From Actinomycetota bacterium (lineage in GTDB: Bacteria; Actinomycetota; Actinomycetes; Nanopelagicales; Nanopelagicaceae): a stretch of DNA of 64,000 nt. The first letter of the stretch is position 1. Every line of letters starts with the position of its first letter. Both the position numbers and the translations under genes were made by a program. The notes beneath the pieces are model-generated. The model was not told the origin of the DNA. It ran no database searches and saw only the letters and a program-made list of their open reading frames with translations. Below, in pieces: positions 36,487-46,146 of this stretch. The stretch spans positions 62,001 through 126,000 of the forward strand of contig VGBW01000002.1 in the NCBI GenBank assembly GCA_016870365.1, read 5' to 3'.

Positions 36487-37187
36487 GCCCTTCCAATAGC
36501 CTCTTTGGTGATGTAGTTGATCAAAGAATAGAGATCCGTCGCCGCCAGATGAATATTGCCCTACGGTGGTGTGGGGCATTACTACTTGGATTCGTATTGG
36601 TAACACTTGATGTCATCAATAAAGGTTTGCTCTATGGAGTTGATCAATTCGTAGCAGATTTAACTCGCCCAAAGTTGTCTGGATTTACCAACTTCTTGGT
36701 GCTTCGCATCGATGACTTAGGCCTTCGATGGATAACTGCTCTCATCTTGCTGGTAACTGCAGGGCTAATAAGTAGAAGGTTTAGATCCTTTAGACCTCTT
36801 AACCTTGCCTTTCTATCTCTAGTATTCTTGAATATGTTTGTGGGCGCTTCCAAGATCTTTTTTGGAAGATGTAAGGCCAGAGAAGATTTTGATATCTGCA
36901 TGTTTAGCGGTGGGATGGCCTATCCCAGTGGTCATATCGCAAATGCGCTAGTTACTTGGGGGCTCGTTGCCTACATCATCTTTCGTTATACCCATAGAGC
37001 TCCCTTTGAAGGCTTGAGGTTCTATTGGTTGGTAGCCGTTATTACTATTGCCGTGGGGGCAGCATCACTTCTTCGTAACACCCATTGGTTCACAGATCTT
37101 CTTGGTGGAGTGTTTCTAGGTGGGGCAATCTTGGTATTGGTAGTCGCAATCGATCGCTTCATCCCCTCTACTCGTCAGCCCTCATAG
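36483..37187 (+). CDS. PAP2-superfamily membrane phosphatase
   Basis: This 234-residue membrane protein has about six helices. The PAP2 motifs are partly visible: KIFFGRCKARE (motif 1 variant), YPSGHIANAL (motif 2) and LLRNTHWFTDLLGG (motif 3, with the catalytic histidine). Its place between glmS and alr suggests a role as undecaprenyl-pyrophosphate or phosphatidylglycerophosphate phosphatase in envelope synthesis. The exact substrate is unproven. Motif 1 lacks the usual second basic-proline pair. Confidence 0.85.
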   Translation: MSPSNSLFGDVVDQRIEIRRRQMNIALRWCGALLLGFVLVTLDVINKGLLYGVDQFVADLTRPKLSGFTNFLVLRIDDLGLRWITALILLVTAGLISRRFRSFRPLNLAFLSLVFLNMFVGASKIFFGRCKAREDFDICMFSGGMAYPSGHIANALVTWGLVAYIIFRYTHRAPFEGLRFYWLVAVITIAVGAASLLRNTHWFTDLLGGVFLGGAILVLVVAIDRFIPSTRQPS

Positions 37188-37211
37188 GCATAGATAATTC
37201 AGAGATTAGCC

Positions 37212-38354
37212 ATGGAAAATAGAGCAGAAGTTCTTGTAGATCTGGGAGCCATAAGGGAAAACGTTAAGTATCTGATGGCCAGAAGTGGCAAGCCAGCTCT
37301 CGCGGTAGTTAAAGCAGACGGATATGGCCATGGCCTACTTCCCGTAGCCAGTAGCGCACTTAGCGCTGGTGCGAGCTGGCTAGGTGTTGCACTTTTAGAA
37401 GAGGCGCAGGCCTTGAGGCAAGGTGGAATAAGTGCGCCAATTATTGCTTGGCTTACTCCTGTTACAGATGACTTCGCCTCTGCTATCGTTGAAGAAATCG
37501 ATATCGCAATTCCATCTCTTGCCCATCTTGAGGCAATTACTAGCGCAGCAAGATCTACAGGTAAGTGCGCCCGGGTTCACCTAGAAGTCGATACTGGAAT
37601 GTCTCGCGGGGGAGCGCTCTCTGAATGGAGTGAGCTAGTAAGGAGAGCTAAGGATTACCAGGATTTAGGATCAATAAAGGTAATAGGGGTATGGTCTCAC
37701 TTTGCAAGAGCAGATGAGTCAGGTCATGAGTTCAATAAAAAGCAATTAGATAATTTCAACAATGCTCTGCTAACTGCTAAAGATGCAGGGATAAGCCCTG
37801 AGATTATTCACTTGAGCAATTCTGCAGCTGCTATAAATGATTCCAATGCACATTTTGATTTACTAAGGTTAGGCATTGCAATCTATGGTCTATCGCCAGA
37901 TTTCTTATTCATGGGAAGTTCTGAAAAATTGAATCTAAAACCAGCCATGAGCATTCGCGCCAAGATTCATCTAGTTAAAGACGTCCCAGCAGGCTCTCAG
38001 GTTGGATATGGTGGAAGTGCTATGACAAAAGTTGATACCAAACTTGGAGTTATTGCCATGGGTTATGCAGATGGAATTCCAAGAAGTGCTAATAGCGATG
38101 CTGGTGTACTGGTAGGCAATAAGCGAGCACCAATTATTGGACGAGTATCAATGGATCAATTTGTCGTTGATTTGGGCAGAGATAGCTCGGCAAAGGCTGG
38201 AGATTGGGCATACATTATTGGAAGTAATCCATCTGATAGTTATACTTCGGCAAGTTCTTACACCGCCGATTCGTGGGCTAGCGCTAGCGCAACGATCAAT
38301 TATGAGATCGTTACGCGAATAGCAGCTAGAGTCAAGCGGATCTATCATGGCTAA
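37212..38354 (+). CDS. alr: Alanine racemase
   Basis: Alr makes D-alanine for peptidoglycan using PLP. The PLP lysine is in AVVKADGYGHG (near residue 34), and the catalytic tyrosine in VGYGGSAM. The segment before the terminal TINYEIVTRIAARVKRIY is a Ser/Thr/Ala-rich stretch (SDSYTSASSYTADSWASAS), slightly longer and simpler than in relatives. It is 380 residues. In most actinobacteria tsaE follows; here the liv genes do. Confidence 0.96.
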   Translation: MENRAEVLVDLGAIRENVKYLMARSGKPALAVVKADGYGHGLLPVASSALSAGASWLGVALLEEAQALRQGGISAPIIAWLTPVTDDFASAIVEEIDIAIPSLAHLEAITSAARSTGKCARVHLEVDTGMSRGGALSEWSELVRRAKDYQDLGSIKVIGVWSHFARADESGHEFNKKQLDNFNNALLTAKDAGISPEIIHLSNSAAAINDSNAHFDLLRLGIAIYGLSPDFLFMGSSEKLNLKPAMSIRAKIHLVKDVPAGSQVGYGGSAMTKVDTKLGVIAMGYADGIPRSANSDAGVLVGNKRAPIIGRVSMDQFVVDLGRDSSAKAGDWAYIIGSNPSDSYTSASSYTADSWASASATINYEIVTRIAARVKRIYHG

Positions 38355-38364
38355 AGGAGGGCGC

Positions 38365-39138
38365 ATGACAGAAGGCGTTGTGCTCTCTGTTAATGATCTC
38401 TCAGTTAATTTCGGTGGCCTTAAAGCCCTTAATGGCGTCAATTTTGAATTAAGGAAGGGCGAAGTCTTAGGACTAATTGGCCCAAACGGCGCTGGAAAAA
38501 CTACTGTCTTTAATGCCCTCTGTGGAATTGTTACACCAAATCCTGGATCCCTATACCTAAATGGCAAGGAAACAAAATGGCCCAAGCCTCATAAGTTAGC
38601 GAAGCTAAAAATCGCAAGAACTTTGCAAGGAGCTGGTCTCTTTCCAGACTTAACTGTCTATGACAATGTGATGATTGGGGCCAACAAATTTGCCGAATCA
38701 GGTTTATTGCGTGCAGCCTTTGGAACAAACCATAAAGATGAAAAGCGTTTAAAGGAGAGAGCGCAGGCAGCCTTAGAGCGAGTCTATGTTGGCGCGGTGG
38801 CAGATAGACGGGCTGATACTCTGGCCTATCCTGATACCAAGCGAGTAGCTATTGCCAGAGCTTTAGTAGCAGAGCCTGAGATTTTATTGCTCGATGAGCC
38901 AGCTGGGGGACTTGGGCTTCAAGATATCGAATGGCTCAATAGTTTGATTAATAATCTCAGGGCCCACACTTCGATAATTATCGTTGAGCATCATATGGAT
39001 GTAGTGATGTCTGTATGCGATCGGATCTATGTTCTAAACTTTGGTGAAATAATTGCATCTGGAACTCCTGCACAGGTTAGAGATAATGATGCCGTCATTC
39101 AGGCATATCTTGGAACTAAATCAAAGGCCAAGTCATGA
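38365..39138 (+). CDS. livG: Branched-chain amino-acid ABC transporter ATPase (LivG-like)
   Basis: This ATPase of an HAAT-type importer has 257 residues. Walker A is GPNGAGKTT, and the signature is the degenerate LAYPDTKRVAIARAL followed by LLLDEPAGGLG. The long insertion after Walker A with RTLQGAGLFPDLTVYDNV fits LivG. I chose ATG 38365, preceded by AAAGGAGG at 38353-38360, over ATG 38347. It overlaps livF by ATGA. Confidence 0.92.
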   Translation: MTEGVVLSVNDLSVNFGGLKALNGVNFELRKGEVLGLIGPNGAGKTTVFNALCGIVTPNPGSLYLNGKETKWPKPHKLAKLKIARTLQGAGLFPDLTVYDNVMIGANKFAESGLLRAAFGTNHKDEKRLKERAQAALERVYVGAVADRRADTLAYPDTKRVAIARALVAEPEILLLDEPAGGLGLQDIEWLNSLINNLRAHTSIIIVEHHMDVVMSVCDRIYVLNFGEIIASGTPAQVRDNDAVIQAYLGTKSKAKS

Positions 39139-39848
39139 GCGGGCTAGTAGTCAATAGACTGAGCGTTTCACATGGGGCAATAAAGGCTCTGCGCTCCGTG
39201 TCATTTACCGTTGAAGTGGGCCAGCTTGCTGCAGTTATTGGTTCAAATGGCGCTGGAAAGACCACGCTGCTTCGCGCACTCTCTGGGCTAAACACCCAGA
39301 CTTCAGGAAGTGCGCAGTGGAAGGAGCGCGAAATCCTTGGTGCAAGACCAGATGCACTTGTCAGGCGTGGCATTAGCCATGTCTCTGAAGGCAAATCGGT
39401 GATTGCTGAGTTAAGCGTTAAAGAGAATTTGGTCTTGGGTGGAATCTGGAGAAGTAAAAAGAGTGATACCAGCGCTGCAATCGCGGAGGTAGTTGAGCTC
39501 TTTCCAGTTTTGGGTCAGAGAATGAGTCAGAGCGCAGATTCTCTCTCAGGAGGAGAGAGGCAGATGCTGGCTATTGGTAGGGCTCTTGTTTCGAGGCCAA
39601 AATTACTACTACTAGATGAACCATCCTTGGGTCTTGCACCCCTTGTCATTGAACAGATATTTGCCACCATCGATCAACTTCGCCGCCGCCTAGGCTTGAC
39701 GGTAGTTCTAGTAGAGCAGAATGCGATGAGTGCGTTAGAAATCGCTGATTTCGGAATCATTATTAACCTTGGTGAAGTTGTGGCCTCAGGCAAAGCCAGC
39801 GAGTTAATCGATGATCCCGTCCTACGAGCTGCTTACTTGGGGTACTGA
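39135..39848 (+). CDS. livF: Branched-chain amino-acid ABC transporter ATPase (LivF-like)
   Basis: This is the second ATPase, 237 residues. Walker A is GSNGAGKTT, the signature LSGGERQMLAIGRAL, and Walker B LLLLDEPSLGLAP; the latter two are LivF hallmarks. It shares its last base with the livH start, so the importer genes are tightly coupled. Confidence 0.92.
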   Translation: MSGLVVNRLSVSHGAIKALRSVSFTVEVGQLAAVIGSNGAGKTTLLRALSGLNTQTSGSAQWKEREILGARPDALVRRGISHVSEGKSVIAELSVKENLVLGGIWRSKKSDTSAAIAEVVELFPVLGQRMSQSADSLSGGERQMLAIGRALVSRPKLLLLDEPSLGLAPLVIEQIFATIDQLRRRLGLTVVLVEQNAMSALEIADFGIIINLGEVVASGKASELIDDPVLRAAYLGY

Positions 39849-40744
39849 TGCAAAAAGTTATTGAGACTCTTCTCATCGGTTTATCCACCGGGTCTATCTA
39901 TGCCCTGATGTCTATCGCGCTGGTTCTAGTCTGGAGATCAACACGGGTGGTCAACTTTGCCCAGGCAGGTCAAGCCATGCTCTCTACCTACATTGGTTTT
40001 GAGATTGCCAGCCGTTCTGAGATCTTCTGGCTAGGTCTGGTATTTGCAATTGCTGCAGGGGCTCTAGTTGGAGCTGGCGTCGATTACTTCTTTATGCGCG
40101 TGCTCTTCAAACATGCCACCTCAGGGCCTGCTGCCGTGGTGGCACCGGTCATTGCCACTCTAGGTCTACTGGGATTAATTAGAAGCATCGTGGGGCTAAC
40201 CTGGGGGGGAGAATTTAGATCCATTAAAGCACCAGCTTCCACCGATGGCTTTACTGTTGGCGATGGAACAATTCCATTTTCTACTTTAGATGTCTTGATC
40301 ATTGCCACGGTATCAATAATCTTGATTGCTCTGGCACTGCTTTTTCAGCGCACCAACCTCGGTCTAGCACTTAGGGCCTCGGCTTATGCCCCAGAAATTG
40401 CGCAATTGGCAGGAATTAGAACTGCGCGCACCAGAACCATTGGTTGGTCGATCGCTGGTGGAGTTGGTGGGGTTGCCGGGATGTTGGTAACTTCCAATAA
40501 CTTCCTCTCTCCTTATTCATTGGATCTCTTGCTGGTATTTGGATTTATCGCAGCTGTCATTGGTGGTCTTGAAAGTATGGCGGGCTCGGTTATCGGCGCG
40601 CTAGTGCTTGGTATTGGCCTTACATTTATTTTGAACTATGTTGGGACTTCTTTAGTATTCATTGGCGGATTTAGCGTTTTGATTCTGGTCTTATTGATTA
40701 AGCCAGATGGAATCATGGCCAAGGGCAAGGCCCGCCGTGCGTAA
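39848..40744 (+). CDS. livH: Branched-chain amino-acid ABC transporter permease (LivH-like)
   Basis: This permease has 298 residues and about eight helices. Family features are the early GLSTGSIYALMSIALVLVWR and the ATPase-contact ALRASAYAPEIAQLAGIRTART (EAA-like). It ends AKGKARRA and overlaps livM. Confidence 0.9.
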   Translation: MQKVIETLLIGLSTGSIYALMSIALVLVWRSTRVVNFAQAGQAMLSTYIGFEIASRSEIFWLGLVFAIAAGALVGAGVDYFFMRVLFKHATSGPAAVVAPVIATLGLLGLIRSIVGLTWGGEFRSIKAPASTDGFTVGDGTIPFSTLDVLIIATVSIILIALALLFQRTNLGLALRASAYAPEIAQLAGIRTARTRTIGWSIAGGVGGVAGMLVTSNNFLSPYSLDLLLVFGFIAAVIGGLESMAGSVIGALVLGIGLTFILNYVGTSLVFIGGFSVLILVLLIKPDGIMAKGKARRA

Positions 40745-41708
40745 GAAAATAGCGCTCTTTATTCTTCTAGGTTGGGTACTACTTATTATTGGTGATCGCG
40801 TTGATGAGCTCAGAGTCTATCAAGGAGCCCAGATGGCGATGTATACCATCGCGCTGGCATCAATTGTTCTGCTTACTGGTTATTCAGGCCAAGTCTCTCT
40901 TGGTAATGGCGCGATGATGGCCGTTGGCGGTTATGGCGCAGCGCTTACCTTAAATAATCTTGGAAGCCCAATCTGGTTTGCATTTCTAATGGCGGTTGTC
41001 TGCGCAGCTCTCTTTGGGGCCCTGCTTGGCACAGCAGCAGCAAGGCTTTCTGGGCCATATCTAGCTGGAACAACTCTGGCTCTAGCTGTTGGTCTTCCAG
41101 CCATTGCCAATCAATTCAAGTTTCTTGGAGGAGAGCCAGGACTTCTATTTGATGTTGGTTTTCCTCCAGAGCGATTTGGCGAGGAATTCACTCAATATAA
41201 GTGGTTCTTCTGGATCTCTACTTTCATAGCCCTGATTGCTTTGTTTATGACTTCAAATATTCTCTCCTCCCGCTTTGGTCGCACCTGGCGCGGGATTAGA
41301 GGCCATTCGCTAGCAGCAGAGCTCTGCGGGGTTCATTCATCACGGATGAAGATCCTGGCTTTTACCGTTAGCTCAGCTCTGGCAGGTCTTGCTGGGGCGG
41401 TTTTGGCTATGAACATCAGCCTGGTGGCCCCAGGGGCCTATGCCCTCTCCCTCTCATTTGCCCTGGTAACCGGGGCCGTCCTTGCTGGCATCTCAAGCCT
41501 TCCCGGGGTGGTCTTTGGAGCCTTTATTCTGGTGGCCATTCCCGAGATTGCTGATGCCCTTGCAGGCAGGCTCGGTGATGCCGATAAACTAAACCACTAT
41601 CTGCCAGGCTTAATTGTGAGCATATTGCTGATTCTCTCAGTGATATATGCCCCAAATGGGCCGGGTGAGAATTTGCGTAAGCATCTACGTAAGAAGCCGG
41701 CGCGTTAA
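40737..41708 (+). CDS. livM: Branched-chain amino-acid ABC transporter permease (LivM-like)
   Basis: This is the second permease, 323 residues from GTG 40737, overlapping the livH end by eight bases. An earlier ATG at 40707 would overlap further. It has about nine helices, with GYSGQVSLGNGAMMAVGGYG near the start and the loop WRGIRGHSLAAELCGVHSSR. A perfect inverted repeat follows before the binding-protein gene. Confidence 0.88.
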   Translation: MRKKIALFILLGWVLLIIGDRVDELRVYQGAQMAMYTIALASIVLLTGYSGQVSLGNGAMMAVGGYGAALTLNNLGSPIWFAFLMAVVCAALFGALLGTAAARLSGPYLAGTTLALAVGLPAIANQFKFLGGEPGLLFDVGFPPERFGEEFTQYKWFFWISTFIALIALFMTSNILSSRFGRTWRGIRGHSLAAELCGVHSSRMKILAFTVSSALAGLAGAVLAMNISLVAPGAYALSLSFALVTGAVLAGISSLPGVVFGAFILVAIPEIADALAGRLGDADKLNHYLPGLIVSILLILSVIYAPNGPGENLRKHLRKKPAR

Positions 41709-41710
41709 TT

Positions 41711-41728
41711 GGTTACCGTTGGGTAACC
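41711..41728 (+). promoter_or_regulatory. Perfect inverted repeat between livM and binding-protein gene
   Basis: GGTTACC-GTTG-GGTAACC is a 7-bp perfect repeat with a four-base centre. It could be an operator or a processing hairpin that raises expression of the downstream binding protein. No T-run follows. Confidence 0.6.
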
Positions 41729-41773
41729 AGTAGATTAACAGCACCTAGCAGGACCCTCAAGGGAAGGAAAACA

Positions 41774-43069
41774 ATGATCAGAAAGACTCGTAGGAAGCGG
41801 ACTTGGTTCGCTGCTGCGGTGATTGCCTCTGGCAGCCTCTTTGCGACAGCGCTTCCGGCAAACGCAGAGACGGGAGTTAGCGCAACCCAGATCAAACTTG
41901 GGATCACTCTGCCACTAACTGGAGCGGCATCGCCTGGTTATAACAAGATCGGCAATGCGATGAATGCCTACTTCAAATATGTCAATGACAATGGTGGCGT
42001 CTACGGACGAAAGGTAACTCTCATCCAGAAAGATGATATGTACACACCACAGTTGGCAATCGCTAAGACGAATGAATTAATCTTAAAAGATAAAGTCTTT
42101 GCACTCGTTGGCCCGCTTGGAACTGCCAACTTCACTGCCACACATAAGTCAGTGAACCTAGCAAAGCGTGGGGTGCCAAGCCTCTTCCTAAACACTGGAT
42201 TTAGTGGATTTGCCAACAAGAAGAACTATCCAACTTCTTTCATGATTCTTCCCTCCTATGCCATGGAGGCTAAGGTCGTGGCTCAATTCCTCAAAGAGAG
42301 CCATGCTGGAAAGAAACTCGGCCTGGTCTATCAAAACGATGAATTCGGAATTGATGCGCTAGGGGCATTTACCGCAGCAGGTGTGAAATTCGATGTATCC
42401 GTGCCTTATACCTCAGGCAGCCAGAGCGCTGCCACGGCACAGACCTGGGTCTCCCAGCTTGCAGCCGGTGGGGCACAAGTGGTGGTCTTCTTCGGCGTAA
42501 CTTCAGCAACGGCTCCACTGCTTGCAGTGGCTGCTGGCGCAAAGTATGCCCCGCAGTGGATTCTGGGATCAGTTGGAGCTGACCCATTGACTCTGCAAGC
42601 ACTTGGTGTTCCAGTGGCAGTTCTAAATGGCGCACAGACACCAGCTGGTAATCCATCACCAAATGACACCAGCGATGAGTATGTCAAACAGTTCCAGGAG
42701 ATCAATACCAAATACAACACAGGTGTTGCATTTGATGACTATGTACTACAGGGAATGAACCTAGGTCTTATGACCGTTCAGGCTCTACGCGCTGCAGGAC
42801 AGAATCTAACCCGCAGGGGCTTGATTAGGGCGATGGAGACCAAGGGATCAACCTTTGCATCTGTTGCTTACTCACCGCTTGGTTATTCAAAAACCAGCAA
42901 TGTTGGACATACCGGCTACTTCATGGCGGTAATGGGTCCTACCGGTGATCGAAAGCCATTGGGTGGCTCAGTAACCCTCTACACCACCGATAGCGGATCA
43001 GGTCCTGTTGTGAAATCCACATTCAAGCGTCCAGCAATGCCAGCGAAAGGATTGCCAACTAACTCATGA
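41774..43069 (+). CDS. Branched-chain amino-acid-type ABC substrate-binding protein
   Basis: This 431-residue secreted receptor starts with a Sec signal peptide (MIRKTRRKRTW... to PANA). It continues with GVSATQIKLGITLPLTGAAS, the LivK/Leu-Ile-Val-binding fold opening, and contains the KTNELILKDKVFALVGPLGT hinge block. A GGGAAGGAAA site precedes ATG 41774. It follows the LivGFHM genes rather than preceding them. The stop overlaps the next gene by ATGA. Confidence 0.9.
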   Translation: MIRKTRRKRTWFAAAVIASGSLFATALPANAETGVSATQIKLGITLPLTGAASPGYNKIGNAMNAYFKYVNDNGGVYGRKVTLIQKDDMYTPQLAIAKTNELILKDKVFALVGPLGTANFTATHKSVNLAKRGVPSLFLNTGFSGFANKKNYPTSFMILPSYAMEAKVVAQFLKESHAGKKLGLVYQNDEFGIDALGAFTAAGVKFDVSVPYTSGSQSAATAQTWVSQLAAGGAQVVVFFGVTSATAPLLAVAAGAKYAPQWILGSVGADPLTLQALGVPVAVLNGAQTPAGNPSPNDTSDEYVKQFQEINTKYNTGVAFDDYVLQGMNLGLMTVQALRAAGQNLTRRGLIRAMETKGSTFASVAYSPLGYSKTSNVGHTGYFMAVMGPTGDRKPLGGSVTLYTTDSGSGPVVKSTFKRPAMPAKGLPTNS

Positions 43070-44691
43070 GAAACTTCAAATTCAAGCGTTCCTTAACGCT
43101 CGTAGCAGTTTCATCACTGCTCTCAATCACCATTGTCTCTATTCCAACGGCAGCGCAGGCAACTCCTGCTTGTACAACTGCAAACTTTGTAACTACCTGC
43201 GTTGGTGCAACATCAGATACTGCTCCTTATATGTTGATGACTCCGGCAAACTTCAATGGAACGGTCTATCTATATTCCCATGGATATCGTCCCAACGTGA
43301 ATGTCCCCGCTGGAATTCCAGGATATGGCGGCTACACCGTAACTAACACGGCCGAGCCAGCACCAGGGGGAAATGCTCAGATCATCGGAGCGCTCCTTGG
43401 AAAGGGATATGCCGTAATGGGCTCTGGCTTTGCTCGTCAAGGCTGGAATGCCGAATCGGCGATCAAGACCAATGTCGAGTTGATTGGTATCTACAAGAAG
43501 CAATACCCAAAGACCACCAAGGTTGTGGCCTGGGGCAATTCACTTGGTGGCTTCATCACTCAAGCACTTGCTGAGAGGTATCCAGATCTAATCAGCGCAG
43601 CTGCGCCGTTATGTATGGCCAGTGATATCACTCCACTTATGACCATGGCCGGCGATGCGCTATGGGGAGTCAAGACATTCTTTGATTCCAGTATCAAGGG
43701 CGGAAATTATTCGTCAGGTGCGGCTGGATATGCCGAATCGATGCAGGACTTGGGAAAAGTCTTCACCGTAATCGGTGCCCTCCAGGCAGCGATCACCGCA
43801 AACCCAACTGCGCCAGCATGGCCAGCAACTTCAACAGTTCCAGCAGCGCTAAAGGCGATTCCATCAAGAAGCGCTCTAGTGATGGTGGCCCTGATCTCTG
43901 GTGTTCCGATGCAATCGGCGCACTTTGATTCAACCTCAGCTCCTGCAGGAATTCCAGCTTCCAGTGCGCTCTCATTCCAGTTGGCAATCAACCCAGCTCT
44001 TGCTGCGCTAGAGAACATAGCAAATGCAGCAGCACTTGCAGTGCTGGCAACTCATGATATCGAGTTGCAAGCAGGCGGAGCGGTATTTGATAACACGGCA
44101 ACAAATTACGCCGCCCGTGTCTCTGCCGAACAATTCATTTGGAGCTCTGCGCTCTCAGGCACTGCTGGAATCAACGGCCTACTGGGATATCTGGCCGCAG
44201 TTCCTCGGGTTAAAGCCAACCCCGCAGCAGTTGCGAAAATGGCATCCCTAGGAACCCATAGCGGAAAGGTTGAAATTCCAACCATCCTATTTACCGCAAC
44301 AGCTGATCCGGTAACTGTCGCTGGAAACCAGCAATCAGTTGTTGATAGATATGCTGCCTATACCGCTGAGAAGTGGGCCGCATCTAAAAAGGAGGGTGTT
44401 CGCACCAGACCGGCTAATAATCAATTGGTCTTGTGGAACCTACCACCAGAGAAATACACCAAGTTCACTGCAGCAGGATCACCTGATAGCACAACTCCTG
44501 CAGCAACAGGAACTAATCACTGTAACTTCACCCTCTCCCAGTATTTGGCGATAGCAGATCTTCTTGCCCATGCCTCATCTACTGGAAAGAACCTATCGGG
44601 AGGAGCATTGCTAACTAAGCTTCGTAAGACTGGAGGAATGACTTACGATCGTGGATATAGCGCTCCTAAGATGAAGCATTACGGAGAATAA
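43066..44691 (+). CDS. Secreted alpha/beta-hydrolase
   Basis: A signal peptide of about 32 residues (to AQA) precedes a large alpha/beta-hydrolase domain. The nucleophile elbow is GNSLGG near residue 159, the acid is probably in FTATADPVT, and the base histidine in GTNHCNF near residue 485. The 541 residues are longer than a minimal hydrolase, with a cap-like region in the middle. It is translationally coupled to the amino-acid binding protein (ATGA), so it may release amino acids, amides or peptides outside the cell for uptake. The substrate is unknown. Confidence 0.8.
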   Translation: MRNFKFKRSLTLVAVSSLLSITIVSIPTAAQATPACTTANFVTTCVGATSDTAPYMLMTPANFNGTVYLYSHGYRPNVNVPAGIPGYGGYTVTNTAEPAPGGNAQIIGALLGKGYAVMGSGFARQGWNAESAIKTNVELIGIYKKQYPKTTKVVAWGNSLGGFITQALAERYPDLISAAAPLCMASDITPLMTMAGDALWGVKTFFDSSIKGGNYSSGAAGYAESMQDLGKVFTVIGALQAAITANPTAPAWPATSTVPAALKAIPSRSALVMVALISGVPMQSAHFDSTSAPAGIPASSALSFQLAINPALAALENIANAAALAVLATHDIELQAGGAVFDNTATNYAARVSAEQFIWSSALSGTAGINGLLGYLAAVPRVKANPAAVAKMASLGTHSGKVEIPTILFTATADPVTVAGNQQSVVDRYAAYTAEKWAASKKEGVRTRPANNQLVLWNLPPEKYTKFTAAGSPDSTTPAATGTNHCNFTLSQYLAIADLLAHASSTGKNLSGGALLTKLRKTGGMTYDRGYSAPKMKHYGE

Positions 44692-44718
44692 TCTCTAGCC
44701 ATCCATTGAGAAGACAGT

Positions 44719-44760
44719 AAAGCCAGAAAGGCCCGGGAGACCGGGCCTCTCTGGCTTTTA
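44719..44760 (+). terminator. Rho-independent terminator after secreted hydrolase
   Basis: A stem with arms AAAGCCAG..AGGCCCGG and CCGGGCCT..CTGGCTTT (loop GAGA, 44737-44740; one small internal loop) is followed by TTTTA. It closes the liv operon. Confidence 0.9.
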
Positions 44761-44826
44761 TCACCTGATATTCATCAAGTTCTACAGATAGATGCCTGGG
44801 GTAGCTTTGGGGCGAGCCCTAGGCTG

Positions 44827-46134
44827 ATGCCTATGGCCAGCGTTGCAGAACGAAGAAGAATGGCGCGATTGGTCCATCGCTTTGGTTTTGGCCCTCGGCC
44901 TGGGGAATTTGAGTCATTGCTTTCCAAGGGTTTCGAGCAGGCCGCAGAGCAGTATCTGATTGCCCCGGCCAGTGATGCTTTTGCAGATAACCAAGGCTCT
45001 CCAGTAGTGAGCGATCAAGGAAGACGCCCTGCTCCCAATAGCCCTGATGTGGTCGCTTATGCCACCCAGAAGCGGGCCCAATTGAGCTCTCTAACCTTTT
45101 GGTGGCTGGATCGAATGGTTCTATCAGAGCACTCATTACGTGAGCGGATGACTTGGTTCTGGCATGGACATTGGGCAACCTCATATCAAAAAGTTGATGA
45201 CGCTCTGCCGATGTATCTGCAGAATGAGAGATTGCGCGATCATGCTCTGGGAAATTTCACTGCGATGTCAAGTCAGATGGTTATCGATGGGGCTTTGATC
45301 TTCTGGCTTGATGGGCAGACCAACACTGTTAAAGCTCCTAATGAGAATTTATCTAGAGAATTAATGGAGTTATTTACTCTAGGCGTTAATCGCTATAGTG
45401 AAGAAGATGTCAAGGAGACCGCTAAAGCTCTAACTGGATATCGAGTCAATAAGACAAGTGGAGCGGTGACCTACAATCCAAGACAACACTTCTCCGCAGC
45501 GATAAAGGTCCTAGGAACTCAACGATCATTTGATGCTAATTCTTTGAGTGACTTCCTAGTGGCCAGAGATGATTGTGCCCTCTTTATTACCGAGCGGATT
45601 TGGTATCGATTTGTTTCCAGTATGAACCCGCTTACTGATACCACTCTTATCTCTAGCTTTGCCTCTAGGGATATCGGCGCCTTAGTTAAGGCAATCGGAA
45701 AGCACGCTAGCCTTGATGATCCGAATAACTCGATGGTGAAAAGTCCGATAGATTGGTTTGTCTCTGCTGCTCGAGCTTTATCGATCACTCCATCTAAATT
45801 CTCCAATCCCAACTCCATCACCAATTACCTAGATCAATTGGGACAGCGGCCATTTTTCCCGCCTAATGTAGGGGGATGGCCAGCAGATCAAGCCTGGCTC
45901 TCGACCTCATCTGCTCAGTATCGAATTCAATTTGCTGAACGATTAGTCAGGGAGGCAGATCTCTCGCCGATCTCAACACTTGCCGCAAACTCCAGGCTCG
46001 ATGCCTTAGCCAATTGGCTGGCAGTGCCGGAGTGGAGCAATCGAACCAAGATGGCGCTAAATGGCGCTATCAACGATCCGGCGCGCTTAACTATTTTGGC
46101 GCTCTGCTCGCCTGAGTATGTAGTCAGCGCATAG
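44827..46134 (+). CDS. DUF1800 family protein
   Basis: This is a member of the uncharacterised DUF1800 family, 435 residues. RRMARLVHRFGFGPRPGEFE near the start, RERMTWFWHGHWATS and NLSRELMELFTLGVNRYSEED are family blocks. No signal peptide is evident. A TAGGCT box at 44820-44825 lies seven bases before a second ATG at 44833, so the true start may be 44833 on a leaderless mRNA. It pairs with the DUF1501 gene, as is usual for these families. Confidence 0.88.
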   Translation: MPMASVAERRRMARLVHRFGFGPRPGEFESLLSKGFEQAAEQYLIAPASDAFADNQGSPVVSDQGRRPAPNSPDVVAYATQKRAQLSSLTFWWLDRMVLSEHSLRERMTWFWHGHWATSYQKVDDALPMYLQNERLRDHALGNFTAMSSQMVIDGALIFWLDGQTNTVKAPNENLSRELMELFTLGVNRYSEEDVKETAKALTGYRVNKTSGAVTYNPRQHFSAAIKVLGTQRSFDANSLSDFLVARDDCALFITERIWYRFVSSMNPLTDTTLISSFASRDIGALVKAIGKHASLDDPNNSMVKSPIDWFVSAARALSITPSKFSNPNSITNYLDQLGQRPFFPPNVGGWPADQAWLSTSSAQYRIQFAERLVREADLSPISTLAANSRLDALANWLAVPEWSNRTKMALNGAINDPARLTILALCSPEYVVSA

Positions 46135-46146
46135 GAGGAAGGGGCC

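Noticed and set aside
42369-42720. Two overlapping minus-strand frames in the Liv-type receptor gene
   Set aside because: They are shadow frames with skewed composition and no ribosome-binding site.
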